A stretch of 64,000 nucleotides of DNA, taken from the NCBI GenBank assembly GCA_964017045.1, contig OZ024808.1, forward strand, positions 30,235,949 to 30,299,948, given 5' to 3'. The position numbers were made by a program, and so were the translations under genes. Position 1 is the first letter of the stretch; every line of letters starts with the position of its first letter. A model generated the notes under the pieces. That model was not told where the DNA came from, ran no database searches, and saw nothing but the letters and a program-made list of their open reading frames with translations. Positions 46,401-56,700 of this stretch are shown in pieces. This stretch comes from Omphiscola glabra. Its lineage: Eukaryota; Mollusca; Gastropoda; Lymnaeidae.

Positions 46401-48010
46401 ACATTTGAACTCTTGGTGAAATCAATTGTTTGCAAGATATGGCGTCCATTGATCTCAATAATGCTCCTCAAAATAATCCTTACCAAAGCCCAAATTATTT
46501 TGGCCAGTAATGCTGCTTACAGCCCGGGGTGTCAGATAATTTTTGTTATAATTCCTTGGTTTCCCCCAAACATATTTTTATTTTCAGGTGTCCAGCAGAC
46601 TTTGACGGTGTCACCACTTATCACATAACACATCTATTTGCAGGTGTCCAGCAGACTTTGACAGTGTCACCACCTACCCCATCAGCAACACCACAGAGGG
46701 TTTCCGTTTCAGGGCTTTCAAGTTCTTCGGTTACTCCTCTGTCTACGTCTCATGCCACCTGCGTGTTTGCCTGATCACGGACCCCAAACCACAGTGTGAT
46801 CGGTAGGCTTGCCTTCAGAGTAGTTTACTTAGAGATATGTTTACAAACTACAGTGTGTTATGTAGGATGTTTTGAGAATAGTTTTACATCGATATATGTT
46901 TACAAACCAGGGGGTGGTCGGTAGGATGTCTTGAGAATAATTTTACTAAGAGATATGTTTAAAGCTGCCCAGCCTTTAAATGTAAAGTAGTTAAAACTTC
47001 AAATACTGTTTGAAATCGTTAAGCATACATCGACAAAAATAGTGGAAGTAAATAAATGCAAATTTTGTTTTGGAAAAGAATTTAAAAGGAAATAATATTT
47101 CAAATCAATTTTTAAAAATACATTACAGAGAAATTAATACGTTAAAATATCTAACAAAACAATATTTAGCCAATACCTCCATCGATCGATTATTAAAAAA
47201 AATATATTCCATCTTAATTCTTCATTCGTCCTGAGCCGAATAGTTCTTTACGCAATGGCCAAGAAATACTTCTTTCTTAGTCTTGTGCAGGTCAGATTTA
47301 CACGTCAGCAGACTGTTCTCTTTACAATTCTTCGTGGTTCGTCCGAGGGATCTGAATCATTTCAGGGGCTTACTGCTTTACCGTGACCCTGTTTCTGTCA
47401 ATGAACAGGAGAAAAAAAAGTTATTAATAGGTCATTAGCCAAATATAAATTGTCGAGAGTGAGTTAAGCATTCTATATTCCAACAGATCCAGTATTCTTG
47501 CTGACGCTGTTAGGGTCATCTCTGAAATACACCATTCATAATCCCAATATGTCAAGAATTCCATCTGTAGTTGCTAGGACCCTATCTGAAATCAGAAATC
47601 AGCTTCTAAAATAACATCTTTTCATTATCTCCCAGCCTGAAATCAGCTTCTACAAGAACGAGTACCTTCGAAATACAACATTCATAATCTCAATATGTCC
47701 AGTATTCCTACTATGGCTGTTAGTGTCCTCTCTGAAATACAATATTCATAATCCAAATGTTTCCAGTATTCCTACTGTAGCTGTTAGTGTCCTCTCTGAG
47801 ATACAACTACATAATCCCAATATATCATGTATTCCAACTGAATCTTTTAGTGTCCTCTCTGATTAAAACATCATTTAATCCCACAGATCCTGCATTCCTG
47901 CTCTCCCTGGACGTCGCCGCAGACGTGACATTGCCAACAACGTGATGGGACTGGACAATGTCTTCTCCAAGACTCTGTACATTGTGGATCCCAAAGACCA
48001 ACTGCAATAA
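37379..48010 (+). CDS. Gene B: secreted SRCR-SRCR-ZP protein (DMBT1-like), 12 coding exons, complete
   Basis: Coding exons: 37379-37442, 38311-38479, 38940-39075, 40080-40215, 41137-41302, 41901-42118, 42598-42800, 43753-43847, 44172-44277, 44809-45038, 46644-46802, 47887-48010. They total 1806 nt (601 aa plus stop), in frame throughout, with the same intron phases as gene A. Order: signal peptide (1-21), SRCR1 (about 29-131), SRCR2 (about 178-288), ZP (about 299-555), a run of five Arg (570-574) as a furin-type site, then a 27-residue tail with GLDNVFSK, matching GLDTVVSQ in gene A. No membrane anchor. Odd: five exon edges are tandemly duplicated into the adjoining introns, giving decoy splice sites, and a stray copy of the exon 10 start lies in the last intron. 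Probably a tandem duplicate of gene A. Confidence 0.9.
38311..38479 (+). CDS. Gene B exon 2: SRCR1, N-terminal half
   Basis: Acceptor CCCTGCAG. Encodes GRVVIQLNGEQVNGSIC and DAAVVCKMLGY. Donor GTAGGT. The last 15 nt plus the donor are repeated in tandem in the following intron. Confidence 0.9.
38465..38730. repeat. 34-bp repeat carrying the exon 2 donor, 8 copies
   Basis: First copy is the real exon end and donor (GATGTTGGGATATGG|GTAGGT). Seven further copies with 34-bp spacing follow in the intron. Confidence 0.92.
38940..39075 (+). CDS. Gene B exon 3: SRCR1, middle
   Basis: Encodes GQYRQGNHNYLISNVKC, GTLGDC and VVNCGAL. Acceptor TTCACACAG, donor GTAAGC. Confidence 0.9.
39197..39905. repeat. 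30-bp minisatellite, about 23 copies
   Basis: GTTGTCGGGATCTTAAGCTG then GTTAACCAGT, in gene B intron 3. Open frames through it are artefacts of the 30-bp period. Confidence 0.95.
40080..40215 (+). CDS. Gene B exon 4: end of SRCR1 plus linker
   Basis: Starts DPEVGVVC with the last SRCR1 cysteine, then a His/Pro-containing linker. Donor GTGAGT, phase 1. Confidence 0.87.
40596..40895. repeat. 18-bp minisatellite, about 17 copies
   Basis: TTCTGCTTGACTGATAGG or TATG variants, in gene B intron 4. Confidence 0.95.
41137..41302 (+). CDS. Gene B exon 5: SRCR2, N-terminal half
   Basis: Encodes NRIRLHGVEGKPGMGYVQ, WQYICDDRW and VVCKELCFY. Acceptor TTTCGTTTCAG, donor GTAATA. Confidence 0.9.
41901..42118 (+). 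CDS. Gene B exon 6: SRCR2, C-terminal half
   Basis: The acceptor GCTCTACAG at 41900 was chosen because the nearer AG at 41911-41912 breaks the frame. Encodes SIGLGTQVCPRP, WDNVQCNGSEDSIFNC and EIAGVQC. Donor GTGAGT. Confidence 0.87.
42240..42585. repeat. 24-bp repeat ending at the exon 7 acceptor
   Basis: TGACTAATTCTTACCCTCAT plus CCGA and variants, in gene B intron 6. Confidence 0.88.
42598..42800 (+). CDS. Gene B exon 7: ZP-N, first part
   Basis: Encodes ARLTCFNFNGDLVVNF, QSVC and IPHKACGTRIS. Donor GTAAGT. The preceding intron ends in a minisatellite of 24-bp units running to within 20 bp of the acceptor. Confidence 0.9.
43127..43299. mobile_element. CAGTGGCGTAG-family element, diverged
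   Basis: TTGGCGTAACTAGGG at the left and TTACGCCCCTG at the right, with shared interior CCTTCCACGAAAAAA. In gene B intron 7. Confidence 0.5.
43753..43847 (+). CDS. Gene B exon 8: ZP-N, second part
   Basis: Encodes HLCYQNTVEYDNEIYKQD through FRKKT. Acceptor CTTGACAG, donor GTAAGT. Confidence 0.9.
44172..44277 (+). CDS. Gene B exon 9: ZP linker region
   Basis: Encodes FTVECCMPHEKDVSIKF through TFDYM. Acceptor TTCTTCCAAAG, donor GTAAGT. Confidence 0.9.
44457..44808. repeat. 44-bp ladder carrying the exon 10 acceptor, 8 copies
   Basis: Copies start at 44457 and every 44 bp to 44765; the real exon starts at 44809. Most contain CAG followed by a copy of the first about 16 exon bases. Confidence 0.93.
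44809..45038 (+). CDS. Gene B exon 10: ZP-C, first part
   Basis: Encodes PEISFYENEQCDRR, VEVGKWVYIGIKVTAE and MKLVITGCTVNP. Donor GTACGA. The true start is the only unit of the preceding 44-bp ladder that reads TTC TAC rather than TTC TAA. Confidence 0.9.
45085..45930. repeat. 15-bp minisatellite, about 55 copies
   Basis: AAAAATGACAATGAC, perfect at 45480-45925 and varied to the left, in gene B intron 10. Frames open on both strands are artefacts of the 15-bp period. Confidence 0.95.
46588..46643 (+). repeat. Duplicated start of exon 11 (56 bp)
   Basis: TTTTCAG then GTGTCCAGCAGACTTTGACG, a near-copy of the true exon 11 start 56 bp downstream. Confidence 0.9.
46644..46802 (+). CDS. Gene B exon 11: ZP-C, second part
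   Basis: Encodes CPADFDSVTTYPISNT, FRFRAFKFFGYSSVYVSC and HLRVC. Acceptor TTTGCAG at 46643. An upstream copy at 46588 would shift the frame. Donor GTAGGC. Confidence 0.9.
46789..46965. repeat. 59-bp repeat carrying the exon 11 donor, 3 copies
   Basis: Copies start at 46789, 46848 and 46907. The first spans the real exon end CACAGTGTGATCG|GTAGG. Confidence 0.88.
47487..47886. repeat. 63-67-bp repeat carrying the exon 12 start, about 5 copies
   Basis: ATCCAGTATTCTTGCT-type starts recur and resemble the true exon 12 start ATCCTGCATTCCTGCT. Interrupted at 47586-47672 by exon 10-like sequence. Confidence 0.82.
47636..47665 (+). pseudogene. Stray copy of the exon 10 start
   Basis: CTCCCAG then CCTGAAATCAGCTTCTACAA; encodes PEISFYKNEY before losing homology. 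Lies in gene B intron 11. Confidence 0.8.
47887..48010 (+). CDS. Gene B exon 12: furin site and C-terminal tail
   Basis: Encodes RSCIPALPGRRRRRDIANN then MGLDNVFSKTLYIVDPKDQ and TAA. Acceptor TAATCCCACAG. Confidence 0.9.
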
Positions 48011-48220
48011 GCAGCGCCTGTCTCAGTCAGCACGTGAAAGCAAGGAAGGCGGAAGTCATGCTATAACTTATTTAAACTATTTACAAAGCAATCAAAATTT
48101 GACCACACTAAAATTAGACAAGAAATATAGGGGACGAAACACACACAAACTCTTCAATGAATCATTTTTAAAATATATATTTACAATGCTAGTAGAATTC
48201 TTATTGTCATATATTTGGAA

Positions 48221-48231
48221 AATAAAATAAA
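48221..48231 (+). terminator. Gene B polyadenylation signals
   Basis: Two overlapping AATAAA hexamers about 210-220 bp past the stop codon. Confidence 0.65.
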
Positions 48232-48239
48232 ATTGGATT

Positions 48240-48750
48240 ACTTTATGTTTATCATTTCAGTGGTTGTAGCTTTCAATTAAGAACAAATAAAATAATTGCC
48301 AAATTGCATTCTAATTAGTTAGTTATTTATTAACATTCCAAAGGACTTTATTTATTTTTTTTTGGTCTTAAAAAAAATCTCTTTCGTCTGGTTTTATTTG
48401 CACTTTTAGAATATTCATGCTTTACATGCAAAGTTTGATTAAAATGTTTGAGTCTTTAATTTATTTGTTGAAAACATTTTGTCACAAGATAAATAGCAAC
48501 AACTGTTTCTCAGTAAACAACAATTGAAGAAAATGTGTGAAGAGTATGATTTTAAAGGTAGAATTTGAAGGGTATGATTTTAAGTTATTTAAGAGTAAGA
48601 TTGAAATATTATGATTTAAAAAGTGTGACTTGGAGAGTATAATTTAACTGCCGAGTATGATTTGAAGAGTATGATTTGGAGAATATGATTTGAAGAGTAT
48701 GATTTGAAAAGGAGGTTGCTTAGTTATTTATTTACAATCGGAAAGACGAT

Positions 48751-48793
<43 letters not shown>

Positions 48794-49750
48794 GAAGAAA
48801 AAAATAATTAAAAAGCTATACTATATAACAAAAAGCATTAAAAATTAAAATTAAAATATAATAGCTTGAAGCTGAGATGATTCATTGGACAATGTGAGAC
48901 CATGCAATTTGATATTAGTTCTGTCGTCACTTTACGTATCTTAATTCATATAAATTTATACAATTGAAGGTGGCGCTTTTGAGATATTCTGAGCATAAAT
49001 ATAGGCCAGCTAAAACAAATCTATCCACCACTAATCCCGAGGTCCGACGAGATCGTCTTAACGGCCATTTAAAAAAAAAAAAGAAAGAAAATAGCAAAGT
49101 TTTCCGACCCTCCTTTGAGATCAGTTGCAATTCAAGATTAACAAGACACATCCACCCGGGTGCCGTATGGCCGACATTAAGTACAGGCAAAGCAGGCAGC
49201 TTCATGGAGCCCTAAATTCCAAGGGGGTCCTTTTGATCACAAACAACATTTTTAATGCTTTTAATTCACTGCTATTATGTTGTTGGTTAACTCTTCGGCG
49301 ATACGTTAATTCCATTTGTACAACAAACGTGTCTGTGTGGTATAACAGCTAGTTTATTTAAATGAAATAATTGGATATCCAAAAAACATTGTTTAAATAT
49401 TATCTCTGATTTGAAACATTACCGGAATTTTAAAAAATAAATTTAGTTCAATGATTAGAATAATATTTTTTGAAATGATAGTAATCATTTTGATAAGAAG
49501 GCAAATGGTTTAAACTTATTACTTAGAAGACCAATTATTTTACCTTGTAATATAAAATTTCCTTCCTCAAAGTGATTGGTCAAATTTGAAGGAAAGCTAA
49601 TCTCATGAACTCTTCGCTCAACGTTAATAACTCTTGGGCCGGGGGGGGGGGGGGGGTTCGCGGAACTGACAGTAACTCTGGCAGAAGTGTGAAAATTGCA
49701 ATTATGGTTATTAAATACATACCAATTTAGAATTCAAAATCGCGATTGAT
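48240..49750. other. Intergenic: GAGTATGATTT repeat and (CA)n
   Basis: A 14-15-bp repeat (GAAGAGTATGATTT) at about 48540-48715 and (AC)n at 48752-48790. A poly-G run lies at about 49640. No gene seen. Confidence 0.6.
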
Positions 49751-49751
49751 T

Positions 49752-49819
49752 CGACGGGCCAGATAAAACGACGTCGTGGACTGTATCCGGCACACAGGCT
49801 GTAGTTTGCCGACCCGCTG
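49752..49819. mobile_element. hAT (Charlie-like) right-end fragment
   Basis: Ends CTGTAGTTTGCCGACCCGCTG in two parts, the reverse of a CAGNGGTCGGCAAACT-type hAT end. Left end not found. Confidence 0.45.
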
Positions 49820-50459
49820 ATCTACAGAAAGGAGAGATCTGAATTCGAAACCCAAAGATGGAGTCCCGCATTCATGACATTAACTTAATGAAAATTTTGC
49901 CAACTCCTTGGACGCTAATGGTGCCAAGCTGTATCATCAACACATGATATTCCTTTTGGGTTTACCCGATGTTTGGAGACGGTTTATTTGATGTATAAAT
50001 AACCAGCCTTTCCCCCTAAAACAAAACACCAAGACTTGTGATTGTGTGCCACAATAGACATCTTCGTCCGCGGTGAAACCGGATGAGATTGAGAATGTTG
50101 TTTAATAAAATCGTTTCATGATTGCTCCACTTGTTGTGAACACTCAAACATGACCATTTAAAGTCAGTTTTTATTCTATTGTCACGAGAAGGATAAAACT
50201 TAATGGCGTATGTCTCGACATGCGTCCAAAGAAATACAGCTAAGCACAATTTAGTTCTTTTGTTCTTAAATTGTCATATATAATTAAACAAGCGCAAACA
50301 ACTCTTTATAAAATGTAACACCGAGCATTGAGGGGTGGCGCTGAAAATTGGACAAATCATACATACAAATAACGCACTTAATAAGAAAGAAATGAGTGCT
50401 CTCACCCCCCCCCCCCACCCCCCCTAGGCTCGCAACCTCATTTGTTTCACACTCCTGAA

Positions 50460-50575
50460 CTATATTTATATATACTAATGACCCACACGCTTTCAAACAG
50501 CAGATTTAATTCCCACATACTAATGACCCACACGCTTTCAAACAGCAGATTTAATTCCCACACTATGTCAAAAGA
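50460..50575. repeat. Two-copy 57-bp direct repeat
   Basis: ACTAATGACCCACACGCTTT then CAAACAGCAGATTTAATTCC occurs twice in succession. Confidence 0.85.
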
Positions 50576-51109
50576 AAATTAATAATTTCGCACCAATTTG
50601 ATGATTGTAATGGATTTCTCATTTCTCAGTTATATGCTTAAAATGCCAATAACCCCATGCTATGTTATGCACAATATCTCCACTCTGGTTTCAACCACTA
50701 TCTATTCTCCACTTTTGTGCCATTCGTTTATGCTTCTGCCAATAAAGTGCTGCTAAAGTTTTCTCGCTACTTTCACTATTGCCACCTTCAACTGATCAAC
50801 AGATGAAATTATCAACGGTGGTTGAATTATTTTTTGAATGTGCGTAATAAACTTTTGGTGTTGACCAAATTTGCTCAGTGAAAGTGATATCGCATGATGC
50901 TAACCCCATATTTGAGAAAGCCGTCTCACTTTGTTTGGCACACCCTGTATATGTCATTGACATCAGGAAGTTGTTGGAATCAAGATTATATCACATTCAG
51001 GAAGTAAAGACCTACTAAATAAGTTGTTATTCCATTAAACGCGCGATGTATCAAAATGAATCCTAGCTACGAAATAAACACCTAGCTGGTCAGTGCATGG
51101 GATGGTCAG

Positions 51110-51735
51110 TGATGTCTGGCTCAAAAGGCTGGAACATATGGCTCTATTTTATGTCTGGATCATATTGCTAGATCTTATGGCTGGATCATTTGGCTACACC
51201 ATTTGGCAGAATCATGTCTGGATCATATGGTTAGGTCACATGGATAGGTGTCTCATATATTTGGATCATAATTATGTAACTATTACTATTAGTATTTTAA
51301 GGAGGTCTTCGTTATGTCAATATCTACTATAATGTTACTGAGGTCTCAACAAAATCTATCTCTACTGTAATTATTAGGAATTTTCTACTAAATATATCCC
51401 TTCTTTAAATTTCTATCTGCCTGTAAATTTGAGAAATTCTCGATTTCAACTAAATCTATCTCTACTGTAATTATGAGGAGGTTTCTACTAAATCTATCTC
51501 TGCTGTAATTTTGAGAATTTCTCCACTAAATGTCTCCTTACTGTAAGTGTAAGTATGAGGAAGTATCCATTAACTATATATCTACTGTAATTTTAAGTCT
51601 CCATCTCCACTAAATGTATGTGTACTGTAATTAAGAGAGGGTGTCCACTAAACTATACTGTAGTTTTTAGGAGGTTTCCACTAAATACATGTATACTGTA
51701 ATTTCGAGAAGGGATCCTCCAAGCTATCTCTACTG
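51110..51735. repeat. Two degenerate repeat tracts
   Basis: GGATCATATGGCT-type units (51130-51270), then CTCTACTGTAATTATGAGGA and TTTCTACTAAATCTAT-type units (51340-51735). Confidence 0.7.
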
Positions 51736-52284
51736 TAAATTTCACAACATGTTCATAAACTCGATCACTTCTGTAAAGAAACTCTCTACTCAAGTTGACA
51801 ATAATTTCAGTAAAAAGAACTTATTCGACCATACAAAATACCCACCAAAATTTGCTAAAACCCTATGCTCTTTCTATATTTTCAATCGCTTGCTTGTTCT
51901 ACCAATAGTCTCTGTGTCTCTCCTCCCACTCTCTTTTTCTACCCCCATTTTCTTTCTCTACCCCCCTCTCTTTCTTTCTTTACCCACTCTCTTTCTTTCT
52001 TAACCCTTAATCTGTTTCTCCACCCACTCTCTATTGCTTGCTTTTTCTTCTAACAGTCTGTGTGTCTCTACTCCCACTCTCTTTGTCAAGTCCGAGTTCT
52101 TTTTCTCTTATATATCAACACAAAACTGATAATAGAAACATTATTGTTGTCCTTGCCTATCAGAGAAGAAATTTGTTCGATTTGATAACTTCCAAATGAT
52201 TAGTCCGAATGTCCGGTTATGTCCCGTTATGACCTGGCTGTTGTTACAGTACAGCGTCGTCCATAATGAGCTCAACGATACGTG

Positions 52285-52416
52285 CTACGTCATTCACTAC
52301 GTCATTCATTACGTCATTCACTACGTCATTCAGTACGTCATTCACTACGTCATTCACTACGTCATTCACTACGTCATTCACTACGTCATTCACTACGTCA
52401 TTCACTACGCCATTCA
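52285..52416. repeat. 12-bp array with CRE-like TACGTCAT, 11 copies
   Basis: CTACGTCATTCA repeated. Ten copies keep TACGTCAT; the last has TACGCCAT. Lies 1.3 kb upstream of gene C's start. Confidence 0.92.
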
Positions 52417-52885
52417 CCTTCTGCTGGCAAGAACACGTTTTTTTTTTTGTTGCTTTTTTTTAAAATTTCAAATCCAGCCCGATGGTTCTAAAATATTTGA
52501 GCAAACACCACCATTTTTGTTTTACAATAAGATTACATTTTTTTAAAATAAAATATTGTTTAAAATTGTTTCGATCTATTTTATAGTTAAAATGATTGCC
52601 ATAATCTTTTTTTGTTTTTGTTATCAACTTGTTTGTGGTCGTTCCTTTAATTAAAGTTTACAGCCACGATTTTAAAAAGACCAGCAAAAAGCCAATCATC
52701 TCGTAGATTTTGTATTTTTTATTAATTTTTTTTTATAACACCAGAATGCAAAACTATATAGAGTTTTGTGTTTTTCTAGTTGTTTTAAACTTTCCTTCGA
52801 CCCCCCCCCCCTCCAAAACTGACACATGTTTTCATAAATTTTAAAATTTAGATTTCAGGTAATAAAAACTGACAATCATCTAAGT

Positions 52886-53084
52886 CAGCTGTTCTCAACC
52901 TGTGGGTCGCAACCCCATTGGGGGTCGCACGACCCTTTCCCAGGGGGTCGCCTAAGACCATCTAAAAACTCATCATAAAGTAGCAAGGAAAATAATTTTG
53001 TTCCTTAAGGGGGGGGGGGGGGGTTTCCAAAGCACGAGGAACTGTATTAAAGGGTCGCGGCATTAGGAAGGTTGAGAACCGCTG
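52886..53084. mobile_element. hAT MITE, 199 bp, perfect 8-bp target duplication
   Basis: TIRs CAGCTGTTCTCAACC and GGTTGAGAACCGCTG, flanked by ATCTAAGT at 52878-52885 and 53085-53092. An 8-bp duplication and this TIR are diagnostic of hAT elements of the SPIN/Charlie kind. Confidence 0.88.
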
Positions 53085-53690
53085 ATCTAAGTAATTATAG
53101 TTTGATAATTTAAAAAAAACAAATAAAAATATTTTTTTGTTTTGTTAAAAAAGGTGAAAGCAAAGAAAACCTGACTCAAAACGAAAGGAAAACTGTTGAA
53201 CTCAAAAGTTGTTTCATGACAATATATTTGATCTGATTAACCAATTATGAAGCTATGACTTTTGGGCGTTGTTTTTCCGGTTTAAATTATAAACTTTAAA
53301 ACACTTTTGCCGAACATCATATCCTATTGTGTATTTATTTATACAGCTATTCATGAAGAAAATTTCAAGCGATTTTTTTTTTTTTTGGGTTAACAAACAA
53401 ATTTAAATAGGTACGTAATCTGATTGAAGTATTTGATTTTGAAAAGAAGCACACACACACACACACACGAAAGCTGTGCTTTACAGCCTTTGAATCAAAC
53501 GAATGTGATGTGTTCTCCGGTGTTCACCGATAACGCCAAGGGTAAACAGGATCTTATCAATGCAGTGCTAGAAGCCGAATATGTTCCGATTGCCACTGCC
53601 TAGTTTGTGGGGAATTCGTCTGAACCGGTCCTTGGCTGACGTGGACGGCAAATGTTATGTTTGGCCTAGGTATTTACAGGGAGGTACGTG

Positions 53691-53784
53691 ATGGCGAGGC
53701 CATTTCTGATCATACCTGTCATAAAGGTCAAGGCATTCTGGACAGTGGCAATTGTTTTAATCAGCTGGTCAGCACTATGCCAAG
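53691..53784 (+). CDS. Gene C exon 1: signal peptide
   Basis: Hydrophobic core FWTVAIVLISWSALC, donor GTAAGA after CAAG, phase 1 as in A and B. The region equivalent to their start codon reads GTCATAAAG, so translation probably begins at the upstream ATG. Confidence 0.78.
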
Positions 53785-56700
53785 GTAAGACTTTACTCAA
53801 GATGTCAATTCTATTTATATTACAGCGGTTGTTTTAGCAATGAGAAAAGTAATTACGAAATATGTGTCGCACATTTTAACGTTTTTTGGGGGGTTCGTGT
53901 CTACCTCTATTGAAATTCGGTAATGGAGTAATCAATCTTTTATCTTACTTAACAATCAAATATTACCTCGTTTTGTAAGTTATTGAGTCTATACCAGACG
54001 CTTGGTGTAAATCACTTGGTGTAAATCACTCGGTATAAATCACTCAAATGTAGCATATATAAAATAATCTCATCCTAGACAGATGTAACAAACACATCCT
54101 AGACAAATGTAACAAACACATCCTATACAGATGTAACAAACACATCCTAGACAGATGTAACAAACACATCCTAGACAGATGTAACAAACACATTCTAGAG
54201 AGAGATAACAAACACATCCTAGACAGATGTAACAAACACATCCTAGACAGATGTAACAAACACATCCTAGAGAGAGATAACAAACACATCCTAGACAGAT
54301 GTAACAAACACATCCTAGACAGATGTAACAAACACATCCTAGAGAGGGATAACAAACACATCCTAGATAGAGATAACAAACACATCTTAGACAGATGTAA
54401 CAAACACATCCTAGAAATATGTAACAAACACATCCTAGAGAGAGATAACAAACACATCCTAGACAGATGTAACAAACACATCCTAGACAGATGTAACAAA
54501 CACATCCTAGAGAGAGATAACAAACACATCCTAGACAGATGTAAAAATCACATCCTAGACAGATGTAACAAACGCATCCTAGTCAGATGTAACAAACACA
54601 TCCTAGACAGATGTAACAAACACATCCTAGACAGATGTAACAAACACATCCTAGACAGATGTAACAAACACATCCTAGACAGATGTAACAAACACATTCT
54701 AGAGAGAGATAACAAACACATCCTAGACAGATGTAACAAACACATCCTAGACAGATGTAACAAACACATCCTAGAGAGAAATAACAAACACATCCTAGAC
54801 AGATGTAACAAACACATCCTAGACAGATGTAACAAACACATCCTAGAGAGAGATAACAAACACTTCCTAGACAGATGTAACAAACACATTCTAGAGAGAG
54901 ATAACAAACACATCCTTGAGAGATTTAACAGACACATCCTAGAGAGATATAACAGACACACCCCAGAGAGATATAACAACCACATCCTAAAGAGATATAG
55001 CAACAACTTCCTAGACAGATATAACAACGACAATCCAGAGATGTATAACAAACACACATCAGAAACATTTAATGTAACAAACAGACCATAGAGACATGTA
55101 AAAACACATCGTTTTAATATGTAACAAAAATATGTAACAAAAATATAGCTTTAAATATGTTACTATTTCCAAGTACATTCCACAGAGCTGTAATGAAACA
55201 CAGCTTACATTGAACTGTAAGCAATACTACTCACCTTCTTTGAGATTGAACTGCATTAAACACTTTTATAGCGCTTGTGACCATTCTATTTTTAGCATGC
55301 TCACAGCGCTCTGATGTCCTAAAAACTCTTTCTAGAAAAAACATTATTTTAATGTTTCTTAAATGTTTTTCTCATCATTTCCAATGTCCATCAAAGATTG
55401 AGGCAAACTGTTCCATAATTTAGGCACTATAGCTTCAAAAGAGTGTACACCGTATGCCTTCTTTCTGTGTCCATCCACACTGGGAACTGAAAACTAACAA
55501 CCAGTTCATGAAAACTAAAACCAGTTTGTGAATCCTAACAACCAGTTTGTGAAAACTAACGACCAGTTTGTCAAAACTAACGACCAGTTTTCTTTCAACA
55601 TTTTGAGTTCAACTCATAATTTGAAATGTTTTTTTCTTCCAGGCCAGGAGCCCCGCGTAGACTGCTCAGAAGGGAATGGTGACCTCATTCTCCGCTTCCC
55701 AAACTCGGACTTTCCCGGCTTCAACCAAAACAACGTAAAGATTTCTTATCAACCCGATGTCACTGACGAGTGTAATCCCTTAGCTCTCACACACAGGGGC
55801 ACTTTGGATTTCTACATTATCATTCCCCATCTGAAATGTAACACGACAAGTTATTTTGCAAAAAATGTAAGTAAATTCCTCATACTGGAAAATCTTCCTT
55901 AAACGTTTTACAAAATAATAAACATTTAAAAAAAACAACAACCGTTAAATACATTATTTTAATCCCCACAAATACATTATTTTAATCCCCACAAATACAT
56001 TATTTTAATCCCCAAAAAGCTGCTTTCATGCCAATGTTAGAGATTTCAAAGAGTTTTAAGGATGACGTTTAATATTTGAGATTTTCCAAAAGTTTCACTT
56101 TCCAAACCAACTGACTAGACAGTTTGATCTTCCCAACCAACTGACAAGACAGTTTGATCTTCCCAATCAACTGACTAGACAGTTTGATCTTTCCAACCAA
56201 ATGACTAGACAGTTTGACCTTCCCAGCCAACTGAATGGACAGTTTGATCTTTCTCAACACCTCAACACCAACAAAACCTATACCACGTCTTTGTGGATTT
56301 CAAGAAGGCATTCGACAGGGTCTGGCATGCCGCTTTATGGGCCACCATGAGGTACTATAACATCAACACAAACCTAACCAGAATGATATGCAGCCTCTAT
56401 GATAAGGTCACCAGTGCAGTCTTCTTCAACAACAACATCGGAGAATGGTTCAGGACCACGGTTGGAGTACGACAAGGCTGCTTGCTCTCCCCCACCCTGT
56501 TCAACATCTTCTTAGAGAGGATCATGTCAGATGCACTGGAAAAGCATGTAGGGACAGTCAGCATTGGTGGCAGAACAATTACAAACCTACGCTTTGCGGA
56601 TGATATAGACGGACTGGCCGGAAGCGAAGAAGAGCTAGCCAACCTTGTAAAGCGACTCGAAAAGACTTCAATGTCCTTTGGCATGCAAATCAGTGCAGAC

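Noticed and set aside
46588..46643. Upstream acceptor as the true start of gene B exon 11
   Set aside because: Reading through it shifts the frame and destroys the conserved ZP-C block; the downstream acceptor gives the 159-nt exon found in all three genes.
54044..55057. Minus-strand frames with SRMCLLHL repeats
   Set aside because: Translation of the 24-bp satellite in gene C intron 1.
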